Origin: Arthrobacter pascens
GTDB lineage: Bacteria > Actinomycetota > Actinomycetes > Actinomycetales > Micrococcaceae
DNA: 64,000 nt
Reading direction: 5' to 3'
Assembly: GCF_017052465.1 (NCBI RefSeq)
Contig: NZ_JAFHKT010000136.1
Coordinates: forward strand, 1 to 64,000
How positions within the stretch are numbered: the first letter of the stretch is position 1; each line of letters begins with the position of its first letter. The notes beneath the pieces were generated by a model. That model was not told the DNA's origin. It saw only the letters and a list, made by a program, of their open reading frames with translations, and did not search any database. The translations under genes were made by a program, and so were the position numbers. Below are positions 36,646 through 45,313 of the stretch, piece after piece.

Positions 36646-37911
36646 ATGGCGCCGGAACACGACCTGCCTTCCCCCGCCCCCTCAACTCTTTCCGCATCAC
36701 CTCTTTCCGCAACACTGCTGCCTCCGGCACCGGCCTACGGGCGCCGGTCCGTGGCCGAGGTGCTGGGCAGCGCTGCGGCAAGCATCGGCGTTGACGGCTT
36801 CGAGAACCGGCTCGGGCTGCCGCCGGCCCGGCGGATTTGTGTTGTCCTCGCCGACGGCCTCGGGCGCAGCCTGCTGAAGCAGAAGTCGGCCCACACGCCG
36901 TTCCTCCGCGGCGTCATGCAACGGGGCCAGGGGGACGTCCCGGTATGGCTCGATTCCGCGTTTCCCTCCACGACTGCCGCTTCCCTCGCGAGCCTTGGCA
37001 CTGGACTGGCCCCCGGCCAGCACGGGCTCGTGGGCTATGACGTCCTGGACCCCGACCAGGACAAAGTGGTCAACATGCTGGGCAACTGGGATGCCGGCGT
37101 GGATCCGCTGGACTGGCAGCCTTTCCCCACGATCCTGGAACGGGCTGCGGAGCACGTCGACGTCACTACCGTGAGCCTTCCCCAATTCGGCGACTCGCCC
37201 ATGACCCGCGCCGCCCTGCGGGGAGGAACTTTCGTCTCCGGAATAACGTCGCATGCCCGTACGGCTGCCGCTGCGGAGGCGATGGCCGCTTCCGACGCGT
37301 CCCTCATGTACTTCTACGTGAACGACCTCGACAAGGCAGGCCACCGGCACGGTTCGCAGTCGCCGGAGTGGGAACACCAGCTCGAAGAACTGGATGCAAC
37401 GGTCAAGCGCCTTGACTCCACCCTTCCCGCGGGAACCACGGTGCTGCTCACAGCAGATCACGGCATGCTGGATGTGGCGGAGGCCCAGCGGATCGACTAC
37501 TCGGCCGACCCCGCACTGGTGGCCGGCGTCAGGCACACCGCGGGGGAACCCCGCATGCTCCACCTCTACCTTGAGGAAGACGCGGGCAATGCCGACGCCG
37601 GGACCGCCCGGCAGCGTCTCCTGGACGCCTGGCGGAGCCGGTTCGGCGAGCGGATCTGGGCCTTTACCCGGGAAGAGGCCATTGGTGCCGGCCTCTTCGG
37701 CCCGGTCCGGTCCGGCGTCGAGCGTCGTGTCGGCGACGTCATGATCGCGGCCCGCGATGCACTTGCTTTCTATGACACCCGCCGTGTGCGTCCCACCGCC
37801 ATGGAGGTGGTGGGGCAGCACGGGTCCCTGACCAAGGCGGAGCGGGAAGTCCCGCTGCTCTGCTTCCAGGCCGCGGGCAAGACCCCCGGCCCCCGGAGAG
37901 CACGTGGCTGA
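36646..37911 (+). CDS. Alkaline-phosphatase-superfamily phosphodiesterase/nucleotide pyrophosphatase-like
   Basis: 421 aa. The superfamily metal/nucleophile signature is VVLADGLGRSLLK, with a Ser/Thr-rich nucleophile loop FPSTTAASLASLGTGLAPGQHGLVGY. Further metal ligands are YVNDLDKAGHRHG and LTADHGMLD. These are the Asp/His sets of the type I phosphodiesterase family (PF01663). No signal peptide is obvious, so it is probably cytosolic. The substrate is unknown. It overlaps tdk by 8 bp and follows the DUF5998 gene by 1 bp, so the three form an operon. Confidence 0.82.
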   Translation: MAPEHDLPSPAPSTLSASPLSATLLPPAPAYGRRSVAEVLGSAAASIGVDGFENRLGLPPARRICVVLADGLGRSLLKQKSAHTPFLRGVMQRGQGDVPVWLDSAFPSTTAASLASLGTGLAPGQHGLVGYDVLDPDQDKVVNMLGNWDAGVDPLDWQPFPTILERAAEHVDVTTVSLPQFGDSPMTRAALRGGTFVSGITSHARTAAAAEAMAASDASLMYFYVNDLDKAGHRHGSQSPEWEHQLEELDATVKRLDSTLPAGTTVLLTADHGMLDVAEAQRIDYSADPALVAGVRHTAGEPRMLHLYLEEDAGNADAGTARQRLLDAWRSRFGERIWAFTREEAIGAGLFGPVRSGVERRVGDVMIAARDALAFYDTRRVRPTAMEVVGQHGSLTKAEREVPLLCFQAAGKTPGPRRARG

Positions 37912-38653
37912 GCTAGTCTTCTTCTCCGGCACCATGGACTGCGGAAAGTCCACGCTTGCGCTGCAGATGGATTACAACCACCGTGCCCGCGGACGCGGCG
38001 GGGTCCGCTTCAGCTGCAACGACCGCGCAGGCGGCTCACGCATCTCAAGCAGGCTAGGACTTGAGACGGACGCCGTCGAGGTGGTGGACACCACGGATTT
38101 CTGGGACGAAGTGGTGCTGCGCCGCACGCGGGGCGTCCGCGTCGACTACCTCATCTGCGACGAAGCCCAGTTCTATTCGCCCGCGCAGGTGGAACAGCTC
38201 GCGCGGATAGTGGACGAGATCGAGGTTGACGTCTTCGCGTTTGGGATCACTGCCGATTTCCGCACCCGGCTCTTCCCCGGTTCGCAGCGGCTGATTGAGC
38301 TCGCGGACCGGGTCCAGGTGCTGCAGGTGGAGGCACTCTGTTGGTGCGGCCGACGCGCCACCCACAATGCCAGGACAGTGGACGGCGTGATGGTCATGGA
38401 GGGCGCCCAGGTGGTGGTGGGCGACGTCGAAATGGCCGCTGACGGGGCGCCCGCCGGTTCTCCGGCAGACGCGTCCGCAGCCGGACCGGCGGTCGGGTAC
38501 GAGACGCTCTGCCGGCGGCATTTCATGCGCCGGGTCACCGCCCACGGCGCCAACATCATGGCCCGGCAGGACCAGTTGCTTCCGTTTGAAGTTGACGCCT
38601 GCCTGTGGCGCGGTGCCAGTAGCAGTGCAGGGAGCACCGCCGCGAACGCCTAG
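37904..38653 (+). CDS. tdk: Thymidine kinase (TK1 type)
   Basis: 249 aa. P-loop FSGTMDCGKSTLALQM, the Walker B-like DYLICDEAQFYS, the lasso region with CWCGRRATHNARTVDG and a C-terminal CRRHFMR supply the zinc cysteines. An Ala/Gly/Pro insert (about 185-200) lies between. It phosphorylates thymidine to dTMP for DNA synthesis. The start is GTG at 37904, overlapping the upstream stop. Dut, the nucleoside hydrolase and ECF genes elsewhere in the window also concern nucleotides, though not in one operon. Confidence 0.93.
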   Translation: MAELVFFSGTMDCGKSTLALQMDYNHRARGRGGVRFSCNDRAGGSRISSRLGLETDAVEVVDTTDFWDEVVLRRTRGVRVDYLICDEAQFYSPAQVEQLARIVDEIEVDVFAFGITADFRTRLFPGSQRLIELADRVQVLQVEALCWCGRRATHNARTVDGVMVMEGAQVVVGDVEMAADGAPAGSPADASAAGPAVGYETLCRRHFMRRVTAHGANIMARQDQLLPFEVDACLWRGASSSAGSTAANA

Positions 38654-38660
38654 CAGGGAT

Positions 38661-40145
38661 CTAGTCGCCCCGGGTGCCGAAGACTATCTCGTCCCAGCTT
38701 GGAACACTGGACCGCTTGGGCCTCGACGGCTGGCGCTCGGGTTCGTCACGGTCCGGTTCCGGGCGGGCGGGTGTTCCCTGGTCCGCGGCCCTGCCGCTAT
38801 CAAGCCTGCGGCGTGGAGTTCCCCGGCCGAGCAGTTCGTCCAGCCCCGCGTTGCCGGCGGCAGGACTGTCGGAACCCTGTGCGGGCCGGTCCGCCGGCTT
38901 GTCGGTCGGTGCTGGAACTGCCGGGGCTGCCGGGGTGTCCCGGCCTGCATTGCCGACCGGCCGCAGCGGGGACGGGACGATGGTGATCTCCCGGGTGTCC
39001 GTGCTGACGCCTTCGTGGAGCGTGAGCGAATCGTCTTCAGGCTCTGGATGCCGGGGCGCGAGGCTGAGGCGGGACATCATGGAGGGCCGGCCGTCGCGCC
39101 TGCGCGTTCCTGGCACTGTCTCGGCCGCCGGGGACTCCTGTGCCTCCGCCTCGGCGGGCTCGTCAGGTTCATCACGTTCGGCCGGTTCGCCCGGGTTTCG
39201 CTCCGAGGCGGCGGGAATCTCCGCCGGCCGGGGGTGCGCCGCCGGGACCCCGTGGGTCAGCAGGAGCGCCAGGGCGTCGTCGCTGTCCTCGTCGAGGCCC
39301 AGCCGCTGACCCCTGCGGGAGCGCAGCATGTCGAGCAGGCCGTCAGCGTCCTTCTGCTGGTCGGCACCCTGCTGGTTGGCGCCCTGCTGGTTCGCGCCCT
39401 GCTGGTTCGCGCCCTGCTGGTTCGCGCCCTGCTGGTTCGCGCCCTTCCGGGCTGTCGCCTCGGCGTCGGTTTCAAAATCGAACGGCCGGTCCGAAACGGC
39501 CGAAAGCCTGCGCGCGGGCACCGGACCGTCCAGGGGCTCGAGCTCACTGAGCTGCTGGGCCCAGCGGTTGGCGTTCTGCAAGGATTTGCGGGACGGATTG
39601 AACGTCCACATGGCAGGGGGCTCTTCACCGATGCTGGCGTGCCCGCCCGGCGGGGTATCGAATCTTGCCACCACCGTCCAGGTTCCATCCGGGCGCCGCC
39701 AGGAATCCCATTCAAGGGTGGAGGTTGCGATGCCGTGGGCGGCCAGACGGTGGCCCACCATATCGCCCAGAGTGGCAGGGTTATCGCCGAAAGCCGACCG
39801 GTAGATGTCATGGCCGGGGGCAGGGGACGCGACCTCCACCCTGCGGGCCTGCTGTGCCACGTATTCACGCTCGGCCAGGACCGGACCCTCGTAGCGTTCG
39901 ACTTTTTCCAGCGGCAGCCCGGAAGCTTCGGCGACCTCCGCGGCCGTAGCGCCGCTGCGGATCCTCGCCTGGATGTCGCGCGGAGACAGGGCAGCAACCG
40001 GCCCGGCCGGTTTCCGCACGGAAGGCCGGCTTGCCGCCAGCCGTAACGCTTCGTTGATCGGCAGCTGGAACATCTCGCCGCCGGTGCCGCTCAACAGGAG
40101 ATGCTCCCCGTCGTCGTGGACGCCTACAAGCCGTAGATCCTGCAT
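38661..40145 (-). CDS. sepH: Septation protein SepH
   Basis: 494 aa. The N-terminal DUF3071 domain (MQDLRLVGVHDDGEHLLLSG... ALSPRDIQARIRSGATAAEVAEASGLPLEKVERYE) with a helix-turn-helix is the FtsZ-binding SepH domain, which stimulates FtsZ assembly in Streptomyces and Mycobacterium. The C-terminal half is long, disordered and acidic/Pro-rich, ending in a conserved basic RPKRSSVPSWDEIVFGTR motif. Inside it five GANQQ units plus a GADQQ are encoded by a 15-bp tandem repeat. ATG at 40145 has GGAGG upstream. Divergent from the DUF4193 gene. Confidence 0.92.
   Translation of the reverse strand: MQDLRLVGVHDDGEHLLLSGTGGEMFQLPINEALRLAASRPSVRKPAGPVAALSPRDIQARIRSGATAAEVAEASGLPLEKVERYEGPVLAEREYVAQQARRVEVASPAPGHDIYRSAFGDNPATLGDMVGHRLAAHGIATSTLEWDSWRRPDGTWTVVARFDTPPGGHASIGEEPPAMWTFNPSRKSLQNANRWAQQLSELEPLDGPVPARRLSAVSDRPFDFETDAEATARKGANQQGANQQGANQQGANQQGANQQGADQQKDADGLLDMLRSRRGQRLGLDEDSDDALALLLTHGVPAAHPRPAEIPAASERNPGEPAERDEPDEPAEAEAQESPAAETVPGTRRRDGRPSMMSRLSLAPRHPEPEDDSLTLHEGVSTDTREITIVPSPLRPVGNAGRDTPAAPAVPAPTDKPADRPAQGSDSPAAGNAGLDELLGRGTPRRRLDSGRAADQGTPARPEPDRDEPERQPSRPKRSSVPSWDEIVFGTRGD
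39354..39443. repeat. 15-bp tandem repeat, six copies, inside sepH
   Basis: Six head-to-tail 15-bp units (plus strand CTGCTGGTTCGCGCC and close variants) run from 39354 to 39443. The last four are identical. On the coding strand they give GANQQ repeats. Being in frame, copy-number change would vary the disordered linker length without frameshift. Confidence 0.9.
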
Positions 40146-40425
40146 ACAATCCTCCACCCTGGCATTACTATCAATCGAAACTCTGCCACCCGAGCCTGTC
40201 TTTTCCTGTTAGGACGAAGGGCGCGCCGCGAAATTCCGGGACTTTCGGGCCGTGCGGAGAGACGTCACGCCGGCGGGGGACTGCGCCGGAAGCTCCCCGG
40301 GCCGGGCTATGGCTTTTCCTTGCGGCATAGGGAAAAATGGCCCCGGACCGGGCACAAACTGACGGCGCTCGGCGTTGTGCACGGTGGATTATCCACGCGC
40401 GTCGACGGAGGGTGGGCAGCAGACC

Positions 40426-40725
40426 ATGGCGACAGACTATGACGCACCGAGGAAGTCGGAAGAAGACCTCAACGAGGATTCGATTGAGGAGCTGAAGACT
40501 CGCCGTGCCGACAAACCGACGGCTGTGGTTGAAGAGGACGAAGCCGATCTCGCTGAGGGGTATGAGCTGCCCGGTGCTGACCTCTCCGGCGAGGAACTGC
40601 TGGTCCGGGTCATGCCTGCCCAGGCTGACGAGTTCACCTGTTCCTCATGCTTCCTGGTCCGGCACCGCTCCCAGATCGCCCGCGAAAAAGACGGCCGCCT
40701 CTACTGCCGGGACTGCGAAGGCTAA
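40426..40725 (+). CDS. DUF4193-family zinc-ribbon protein
   Basis: 99 aa. MATDYDAPRKSEEDLNEDSIEELKTRR is the hallmark of DUF4193. The C-terminus has CSSCFLVRHRSQIA and CRDCEG, a probable zinc ribbon. The family is near-universal in actinobacteria next to sepH and dut, but its function is unknown. The ATG at 40426 is the family start; an upstream in-frame ATG at 40375 would add an unrelated tail. A dyad GTGGAT-T-ATCCAC (40384-40396) lies 30 bp upstream and may be regulatory. Confidence 0.9.
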   Translation: MATDYDAPRKSEEDLNEDSIEELKTRRADKPTAVVEEDEADLAEGYELPGADLSGEELLVRVMPAQADEFTCSSCFLVRHRSQIAREKDGRLYCRDCEG

Positions 40726-40736
40726 GACTGCGCAGG

Positions 40737-41243
40737 CTAGGACTGGCCCGCGGCGTTCCTCGCGGTGAGCGCGGCCACCAGCTCCTCCGGGCGGCGCGTG
40801 GACGTCAACCAATATGGCGTGGGATCCGAGGGATCGTTGATCTCGATGCGGACCACGGGATCGATCCAGCCGCGGATGCAGAGATAGGCGATGCCATTGA
40901 GGCGGGTACCGCGCTCGGCGGTGGCTTCCGTGCCGCGGAACGCCTCAACGTGGCCAATGAGCCCACGATCGATGCTGGCCCGCCCCACCTGGAGCGTCCG
41001 GCCCGTGACCGATATAGCCGGCGTTGACAGGATCAGCAAGACCGCTTCGATGGCGAAGAGGACGGCGGCGGCCGTGAAGCCGGCCGCAGTGCTGATAGGT
41101 GCGAAGACAAGGATGCCCGCGCCGGCCAGTCCCGCGGCAACCAGCCAGATCCACACACCGGGCCACAGCTTTTCGGCAAAAACAACGGTGTCATCCTGCG
41201 GAGGCTGGTGGCGGGCAGGCATGGGGGCGCTTGATTCGGGCAT
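40737..41243 (-). CDS. DUF3093-family membrane protein
   Basis: 168 aa. Two membrane helices (VWIWLVAAGLAGAGILVFAPI and GFTAAAVLFAIEAVLLILS) precede a cytosolic beta-rich domain ending YWLTSTRRPEELVAAL, the DUF3093 signature. Function unknown; the gene is conserved beside dut in actinobacteria and divergent from it. ATG at 41243 with GGAAAG about 9 nt upstream is my choice; an ATG at 41222 is also possible. Confidence 0.82.
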   Translation of the reverse strand: MPESSAPMPARHQPPQDDTVVFAEKLWPGVWIWLVAAGLAGAGILVFAPISTAAGFTAAAVLFAIEAVLLILSTPAISVTGRTLQVGRASIDRGLIGHVEAFRGTEATAERGTRLNGIAYLCIRGWIDPVVRIEINDPSDPTPYWLTSTRRPEELVAALTARNAAGQS

Positions 41244-41354
41244 GCTCCCAGCTTTCCATCTTTGCCGGGGCTTTTCATCCCGGCCTCTCCGGGCTTCTTC
41301 CCGGAGTCCCGGCCAGTAGGTCCGGGGAAGCTGCGGACGATAGAGTGAGGAACT

Positions 41355-41915
41355 GTGACTGACGAAAAAACAGCCATTAGGCCAACGCTGCAGCACGCGG
41401 CACCGGACGCTGCGACGCCCGCTTCGGCGGAAGCGCTGCCCGCGGCAGAGTATGGAGCGCCAACTGTGCAGGTTCAACTGAAAATGCTCGACGACGGCCT
41501 GGAAGCGCCGTCGTACGCCCACCCCGGCGACGCCGGCGCCGACCTGCGCGCCCGTGAGGACGTGGTCCTTGAACCGGGCGAGCGGCGGCTCGTGCCCACC
41601 GGCGTCTCCATCGCCCTTCCTGACGGGTTCGTGGCACTGATCCACCCCAGGTCCGGCCTCGCGACTAAGCACGGCCTCACGGTGGTCAATGCGCCCGGAA
41701 CTGTTGACGCGGGCTACCGCGGCGAAATCGCCGTGACGCTGCTGAACACGGACCGTGAGCATGCGATTGAGCTTCGGCGCGGCGATAGAATTGCACAGAT
41801 GGTCATCCAGCGCGTGGAGTATGCCCAGTTTGTCTCTGTAGGGGAACTGAGTGACTCCGTCCGCGGCGCAGGTGGCTTCGGCTCGACGGGCGGCTTCGCG
41901 GTTCCGCGACCCTAG
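41355..41915 (+). CDS. dut: dUTP diphosphatase
   Basis: 186 aa. Trimeric dUTPase motifs: PGDAGADLRA (1), PRSGLA (2), GTVDAGYRGEI (3), RGDRIAQMV (4) and RGAGGFGSTG (5). It hydrolyses dUTP to dUMP and PPi, keeping uracil out of DNA and feeding dTMP synthesis. An N-terminal extension of about 40 residues, absent in E. coli Dut, precedes motif 1; a later start such as VQVQLKMLDDG would remove it. GTG at 41355 follows GAGG. The DUF3710 gene is 118 bp downstream. Confidence 0.92.
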   Translation: MTDEKTAIRPTLQHAAPDAATPASAEALPAAEYGAPTVQVQLKMLDDGLEAPSYAHPGDAGADLRAREDVVLEPGERRLVPTGVSIALPDGFVALIHPRSGLATKHGLTVVNAPGTVDAGYRGEIAVTLLNTDREHAIELRRGDRIAQMVIQRVEYAQFVSVGELSDSVRGAGGFGSTGGFAVPRP

Positions 41916-42033
41916 GTTCCACGACCTGGGTTTCCGCGACCCGGCCTCCCGGGACGGCCGAAGGCGGCCAGCACCAGACAGGATGCGGCCCCCGCGGGCC
42001 CGTGCGAAAAGATCACAACTAAGGAGACAACCC

Positions 42034-42753
42034 ATGGTTTTTGGGCGGGGCAAGAAAGCCAAAAAAGAAGCGGCCTCAGAGCCGGAGGACGTCCGGGAGG
42101 ACGGCGCCGCCGAGTCGGCCAACGCCGCCACTGCAGAGTCCGGCCGCAGCGTCACCGGCCCCTTTGATGTCTCCGAAATCAGCAGCCGGGACGGCTATGT
42201 GGACCTGGGCGCCCTGCTCATTGCCCCCCGCGAAGGTCTTCAGCTGCGGCTGGAGGTGGAGGAGGCAACGCAACGGGTCGTGGCGGTGACCATGGATCTG
42301 GACGCGTCCAGCCTGCAGCTCCAGGCTTTCGCTGCACCGCGGTCAGAGGGCCTTTGGGACGAGATCCGCGAGCAGATTGGGCAGTCGGTCGGCGGCCAGG
42401 GCGGCCAGGTCGAAGAAATCCAGGGCGACTTTGGCACCGAGCTCGTGGCCAAGCTGCCCTCCAGCGCCAGCGATGGCAGCCAGGGATACCGGGTAGCCCG
42501 CTTCATCGGCGTCGACGGACCACGGTGGTTTCTCCGTGGCGTGTTCGGAGGCGAAGCGGCACAGAACCGGGACGCCGCCGCCGGACTCGAGGAACTGTTC
42601 CGCAAGATCGTGGTCATCCGCGGAGACAACCCCATGCCGCCCAGGGATCTCCTGCAGTTGCGCCTGCCCAAGGACGCGCCTGGACCGGTGCCTCCGGGCA
42701 CGCCGGAATTCGAGCAGCCCGAGCGCGGTCCGGAGATCACCCAGATTGGTTGA
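42034..42753 (+). CDS. DUF3710-family protein
   Basis: 239 aa, cytosolic. A basic, charged N-terminus (MVFGRGKKAKKEA) leads to a conserved domain (YVDLGALLIAPREGLQLRLEVEE, then GPRWFLRGVFGGEAA). This is the DUF3710 family, always found near dut in actinobacteria; function unknown. The ATG at 42034 has a strong AAGGAG. It overlaps the next gene by 8 bp, so the DUF3710/OB-fold/DUF3159 genes are coupled. Confidence 0.9.
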   Translation: MVFGRGKKAKKEAASEPEDVREDGAAESANAATAESGRSVTGPFDVSEISSRDGYVDLGALLIAPREGLQLRLEVEEATQRVVAVTMDLDASSLQLQAFAAPRSEGLWDEIREQIGQSVGGQGGQVEEIQGDFGTELVAKLPSSASDGSQGYRVARFIGVDGPRWFLRGVFGGEAAQNRDAAAGLEELFRKIVVIRGDNPMPPRDLLQLRLPKDAPGPVPPGTPEFEQPERGPEITQIG

Positions 42754-43096
42754 TGCCGGCCGCCGCACGCAGGACGGGCCGGTACCCATCAGCGGGCTGC
42801 CGGAACGGGGGCGCGTTCTGTGCCACGGCTTCATCGAATCGGTGACGTACGTGCCTGCCATGCAGGTGGCGGCATTCACGGCCACGGTTGTGGATCACGA
42901 CCGCCCGGCGCGGACAACCCCGGCCCCGACGGCACAGCACGGCCGGCTGCGGGTCATCTGGTTGGGGCGCCGCCGCGTACCGGGCATCGACCCCGGGACC
43001 GAAGTCCGGCTGGACGGCATGCTGGCCGTGCGGGACGGTGTGCCGACCATGTTCAATCCCCGCTACGAAATATTGTCCCGCCAGGAGAACTCATGA
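42746..43096 (+). CDS. OB-fold nucleic-acid-binding-like protein
   Basis: 116 aa. The sequence GRVLCHGFIESVTYVPA..FTATVVD..GRLRVIWLGRRRVPGIDPGTEVRLDGML is a typical OB-fold strand pattern found in small actinobacterial proteins between DUF3710 and DUF3159. Nucleic-acid binding is inferred from the fold. I place the start at a TTG (42746), because no ATG or GTG lies at the family N-terminus and a GGAG (42732-42735) is 10 nt upstream. It overlaps both neighbours. Confidence 0.75.
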   Translation: MVDAGRRTQDGPVPISGLPERGRVLCHGFIESVTYVPAMQVAAFTATVVDHDRPARTTPAPTAQHGRLRVIWLGRRRVPGIDPGTEVRLDGMLAVRDGVPTMFNPRYEILSRQENS

Positions 43097-43857
43097 CACT
43101 GCCCGAAAAACCCGAACCGGGAGCGGAAGGGTCCGAACCCGCGCCGGCACCGGACGCTCCGGGGCTGGCGGGCCTGGCCGAGGGCTATGCCTCCAAGGCA
43201 GGGCTGCACCGCACGGATGACGGCCGCATCGACGTCCTCAAGAGCGCCGGCGGCTACCAGGGGATCGCGGAGAGCATCCTCCCCGGCCTGGTCTTCCTCA
43301 TATCGTTCACCATCACCGCTGACCTGACGACGTCGCTCATTGCGGCGCTGGCCGCAGCCGCGGTGTTTACCGTCGTGCGCCTGATTCAGCGCCGTCCCTT
43401 GACGCAGGCCCTTGCCGGAGTGGTCGGCGTCGGCATTTCCGCCTGGCTCGCCAACACCACCGGCAAGGCGGAGGACTTCTACCTGCCCGGATTCCTGACC
43501 AACGCCGCCTATATCGTGGCGATGGTCGTCTCCATCGCCGTGCGGTGGCCCATCGCCGGGCTGCTGTTCGGCTTCATCCGCAACGAAGGCCTGGACTGGC
43601 GGCAGCACCCGGCAAGGGTACGCGCCTACCAGCTGGGCACCTGGATTATCGTGGGGGTGCTGGCGCTGCGCCTCGTGGTGCAGGTGCCTCTGTACCTCAT
43701 GGGTCCTGACGGGCTGGCAGCACTGGCAACCACCCGGCTCATCATGGGCGCGCCACTGTACATCCTGGGCGTGTGGCTGGCATGGCTGGTCACGCGGCCG
43801 GCAGCGCCGCCGGGGACTCAGCCCTCGAAGCCGTCAGCCTCCAACGATTCAGTCTGA
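43093..43857 (+). CDS. DUF3159-family membrane protein
   Basis: 254 aa with about six membrane helices (from ILPGLVFLISFTITADL onward), an N-terminal Pro/Glu-rich cytosolic tail and motifs VRLIQRRPLTQALAG and RAYQLGTWIIVG. It is the DUF3159 family, an intracellular-septation-A-like membrane protein of unknown role. The ATG at 43093 overlaps the OB-fold stop (ATGA). Its last 40 bp overlap the 3' end of the convergent trkA gene. Confidence 0.87.
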   Translation: MTLPEKPEPGAEGSEPAPAPDAPGLAGLAEGYASKAGLHRTDDGRIDVLKSAGGYQGIAESILPGLVFLISFTITADLTTSLIAALAAAAVFTVVRLIQRRPLTQALAGVVGVGISAWLANTTGKAEDFYLPGFLTNAAYIVAMVVSIAVRWPIAGLLFGFIRNEGLDWRQHPARVRAYQLGTWIIVGVLALRLVVQVPLYLMGPDGLAALATTRLIMGAPLYILGVWLAWLVTRPAAPPGTQPSKPSASNDSV

Positions 43858-44561
43858 GCCTGGCTTTCTTCCGGTTCCGGCGCCAGCTCCTGGCCTTCAC
43901 CTGATCCAGGCGACAGCAGCTCACGCAGCTGCGCCTCGGCGGCAATCGTGGTGACGAAGAACAGCTCATCGCCGCCGTCGATGACATCGTCCCGGCTGGG
44001 CGTAATCGGTGCCTGGTCGCGGAGGATCGCCACGAGTGTGGAGTCTTCCGGCCAGTCGATGCTTCCCACGGTGAGCCCGATGGCGTGCGAGTCATGCGGC
44101 ACGGTGAACTCCACGAGGGATGACACGCCGGTCTGCAGCGTGAGCAGCCGGACGAGGTCGCCGATTTCCACGGCCTCCTCGACGAGCGCCGTCATGAGCT
44201 GCGGGGTGTTGACGGCGACGTCCACGCCCCAGGAATCATTGAACATCCAGTCATTCTTCGGGTTGTTCACGCGACCCACCGTGCGCCCGACCCCGAATTC
44301 CGTCTTGGCCAGGAGCGAAACGACGAGGTTCACTTTGTCATCACCCGTGGCAGAGACGACGACGTCGGCGTCTTCAAGTTTTGCGTCCTGCAGCGTGCTC
44401 AGTTCGCAGGCATCGCCAACCAGCCAGTGGGCCCCCCGCAGCCCGCTCCGGCCAATGACCTCCGGCTTGAGATCGATGAGCAGGATCTCGTGCTTATGGG
44501 CCAGCAGCTCGCGGGCAATCGAGGAGCCGACGCTTCCGGCCCCGACGATGACGACTTTCAC
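43818..44561 (-). CDS. TrkA-family potassium channel/transporter regulator (second of a pair)
   Basis: 247 aa. RCK-N (KTN) Rossmann motif VGAGSVGSSIARELLAHKHEILLIDLKPE at the N-terminus, then an RCK-C domain (about 140-220) and an acidic tail. These proteins bind NAD(H) or nucleotides and gate K+ uptake. It follows the first TrkA protein with no gap, as CeoB/CeoC do in mycobacteria. No TrkH/G membrane subunit is in the window; the divergent KimA-like gene is the nearest K+ candidate. The 3' end overlaps the DUF3159 gene by 40 bp. Confidence 0.88.
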   Translation of the reverse strand: MKVVIVGAGSVGSSIARELLAHKHEILLIDLKPEVIGRSGLRGAHWLVGDACELSTLQDAKLEDADVVVSATGDDKVNLVVSLLAKTEFGVGRTVGRVNNPKNDWMFNDSWGVDVAVNTPQLMTALVEEAVEIGDLVRLLTLQTGVSSLVEFTVPHDSHAIGLTVGSIDWPEDSTLVAILRDQAPITPSRDDVIDGGDELFFVTTIAAEAQLRELLSPGSGEGQELAPEPEESQAQTESLEADGFEG

Positions 44562-45233
44562 TTAGGACTCCTTGGCGGGTGCTTGGGCGAGAATGTGGGC
44601 CACTTCTGCGCTGCGGTCCAGGCGCATCATGGCGTGGACGGTGTCGCCGTCCTGGTATGAGGTGGCGGCGGTGGGAAGCATCCCTTCGCCGAACCGGGTC
44701 AGGTACGCGACGCGCACATCGGCGGCCTTTTCGATCGAGGACACGGAGTGGCCGATCCAGGCGGAATTGATGTCGAGTTCGCCAAGGACCAGCCGGCCCG
44801 ACGGTTCCCGGAAATCACCGGCCAGGTGCTGTTCGGGGAGGATGCGGCGGAGGACCTGGTCTGCGCTCCAGCGCACGGCGGCCACGGTGGGGATGCCCAG
44901 CCGCTGATAGATCTCGGCCCGGCCGGGATCGTAGATCCTGGCCACGACGTGCTGCACATGGAAGGTTTCGCGGGCCACGCGGGTGGCCAGAATGTTGGAG
45001 TTGTCACCGCTGGAGACCGCGGCGAACGCGTACGCCTCTGCGACCCCGGCCTGCTTCAGCGTGTCCCGGTCGAAGCCCACGCCGGTGACCTTGCGGCCGG
45101 TGAAGCCGGAACGGAGCCGGCGGAAGGCCCGGTCGTCCTGGTCGATGATGGCCACCGAATGGCCTGCGTCCTCGAGTGTGTGAGCCAGGGTTGCCCCGAC
45201 GCGTCCACAGCCCATGATCACGAAGTGCGCCAC
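44562..45233 (-). CDS. TrkA-family potassium transport regulator (first of a pair)
   Basis: 223 aa. RCK-N motif HFVIMGCGRVGATLAHTLEDAGHSVAIIDQDD, then an RCK-C domain. GTG at 45233 with GGAGGAG upstream fits the family start better than the longer frame to 45335, which would cross the divergent gene's promoter. It abuts the second TrkA gene: the stop is at 44562-44564 and the next start codon begins at 44561. Confidence 0.88.
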   Translation of the reverse strand: MAHFVIMGCGRVGATLAHTLEDAGHSVAIIDQDDRAFRRLRSGFTGRKVTGVGFDRDTLKQAGVAEAYAFAAVSSGDNSNILATRVARETFHVQHVVARIYDPGRAEIYQRLGIPTVAAVRWSADQVLRRILPEQHLAGDFREPSGRLVLGELDINSAWIGHSVSSIEKAADVRVAYLTRFGEGMLPTAATSYQDGDTVHAMMRLDRSAEVAHILAQAPAKES

Positions 45234-45313
45234 CCGTGTCTCCTCCAGTTGTCCTGCTGCTCCGTAAGACTCTACCGCCGGAATCCCGCCATGACATCGC
45301 GCGTGAATCAGAC

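Noticed and set aside
39354..39443. Short regular repeats that could suggest a CRISPR array
   Set aside because: The units are 15 bp with no spacers and lie in frame within sepH; they are a coding minisatellite.
40389..40397. DnaA-box-like TTATCCACG before the DUF4193 gene
   Set aside because: It is a single imperfect site within a GTGGAT/ATCCAC dyad, without a cluster or AT-rich element; no origin.
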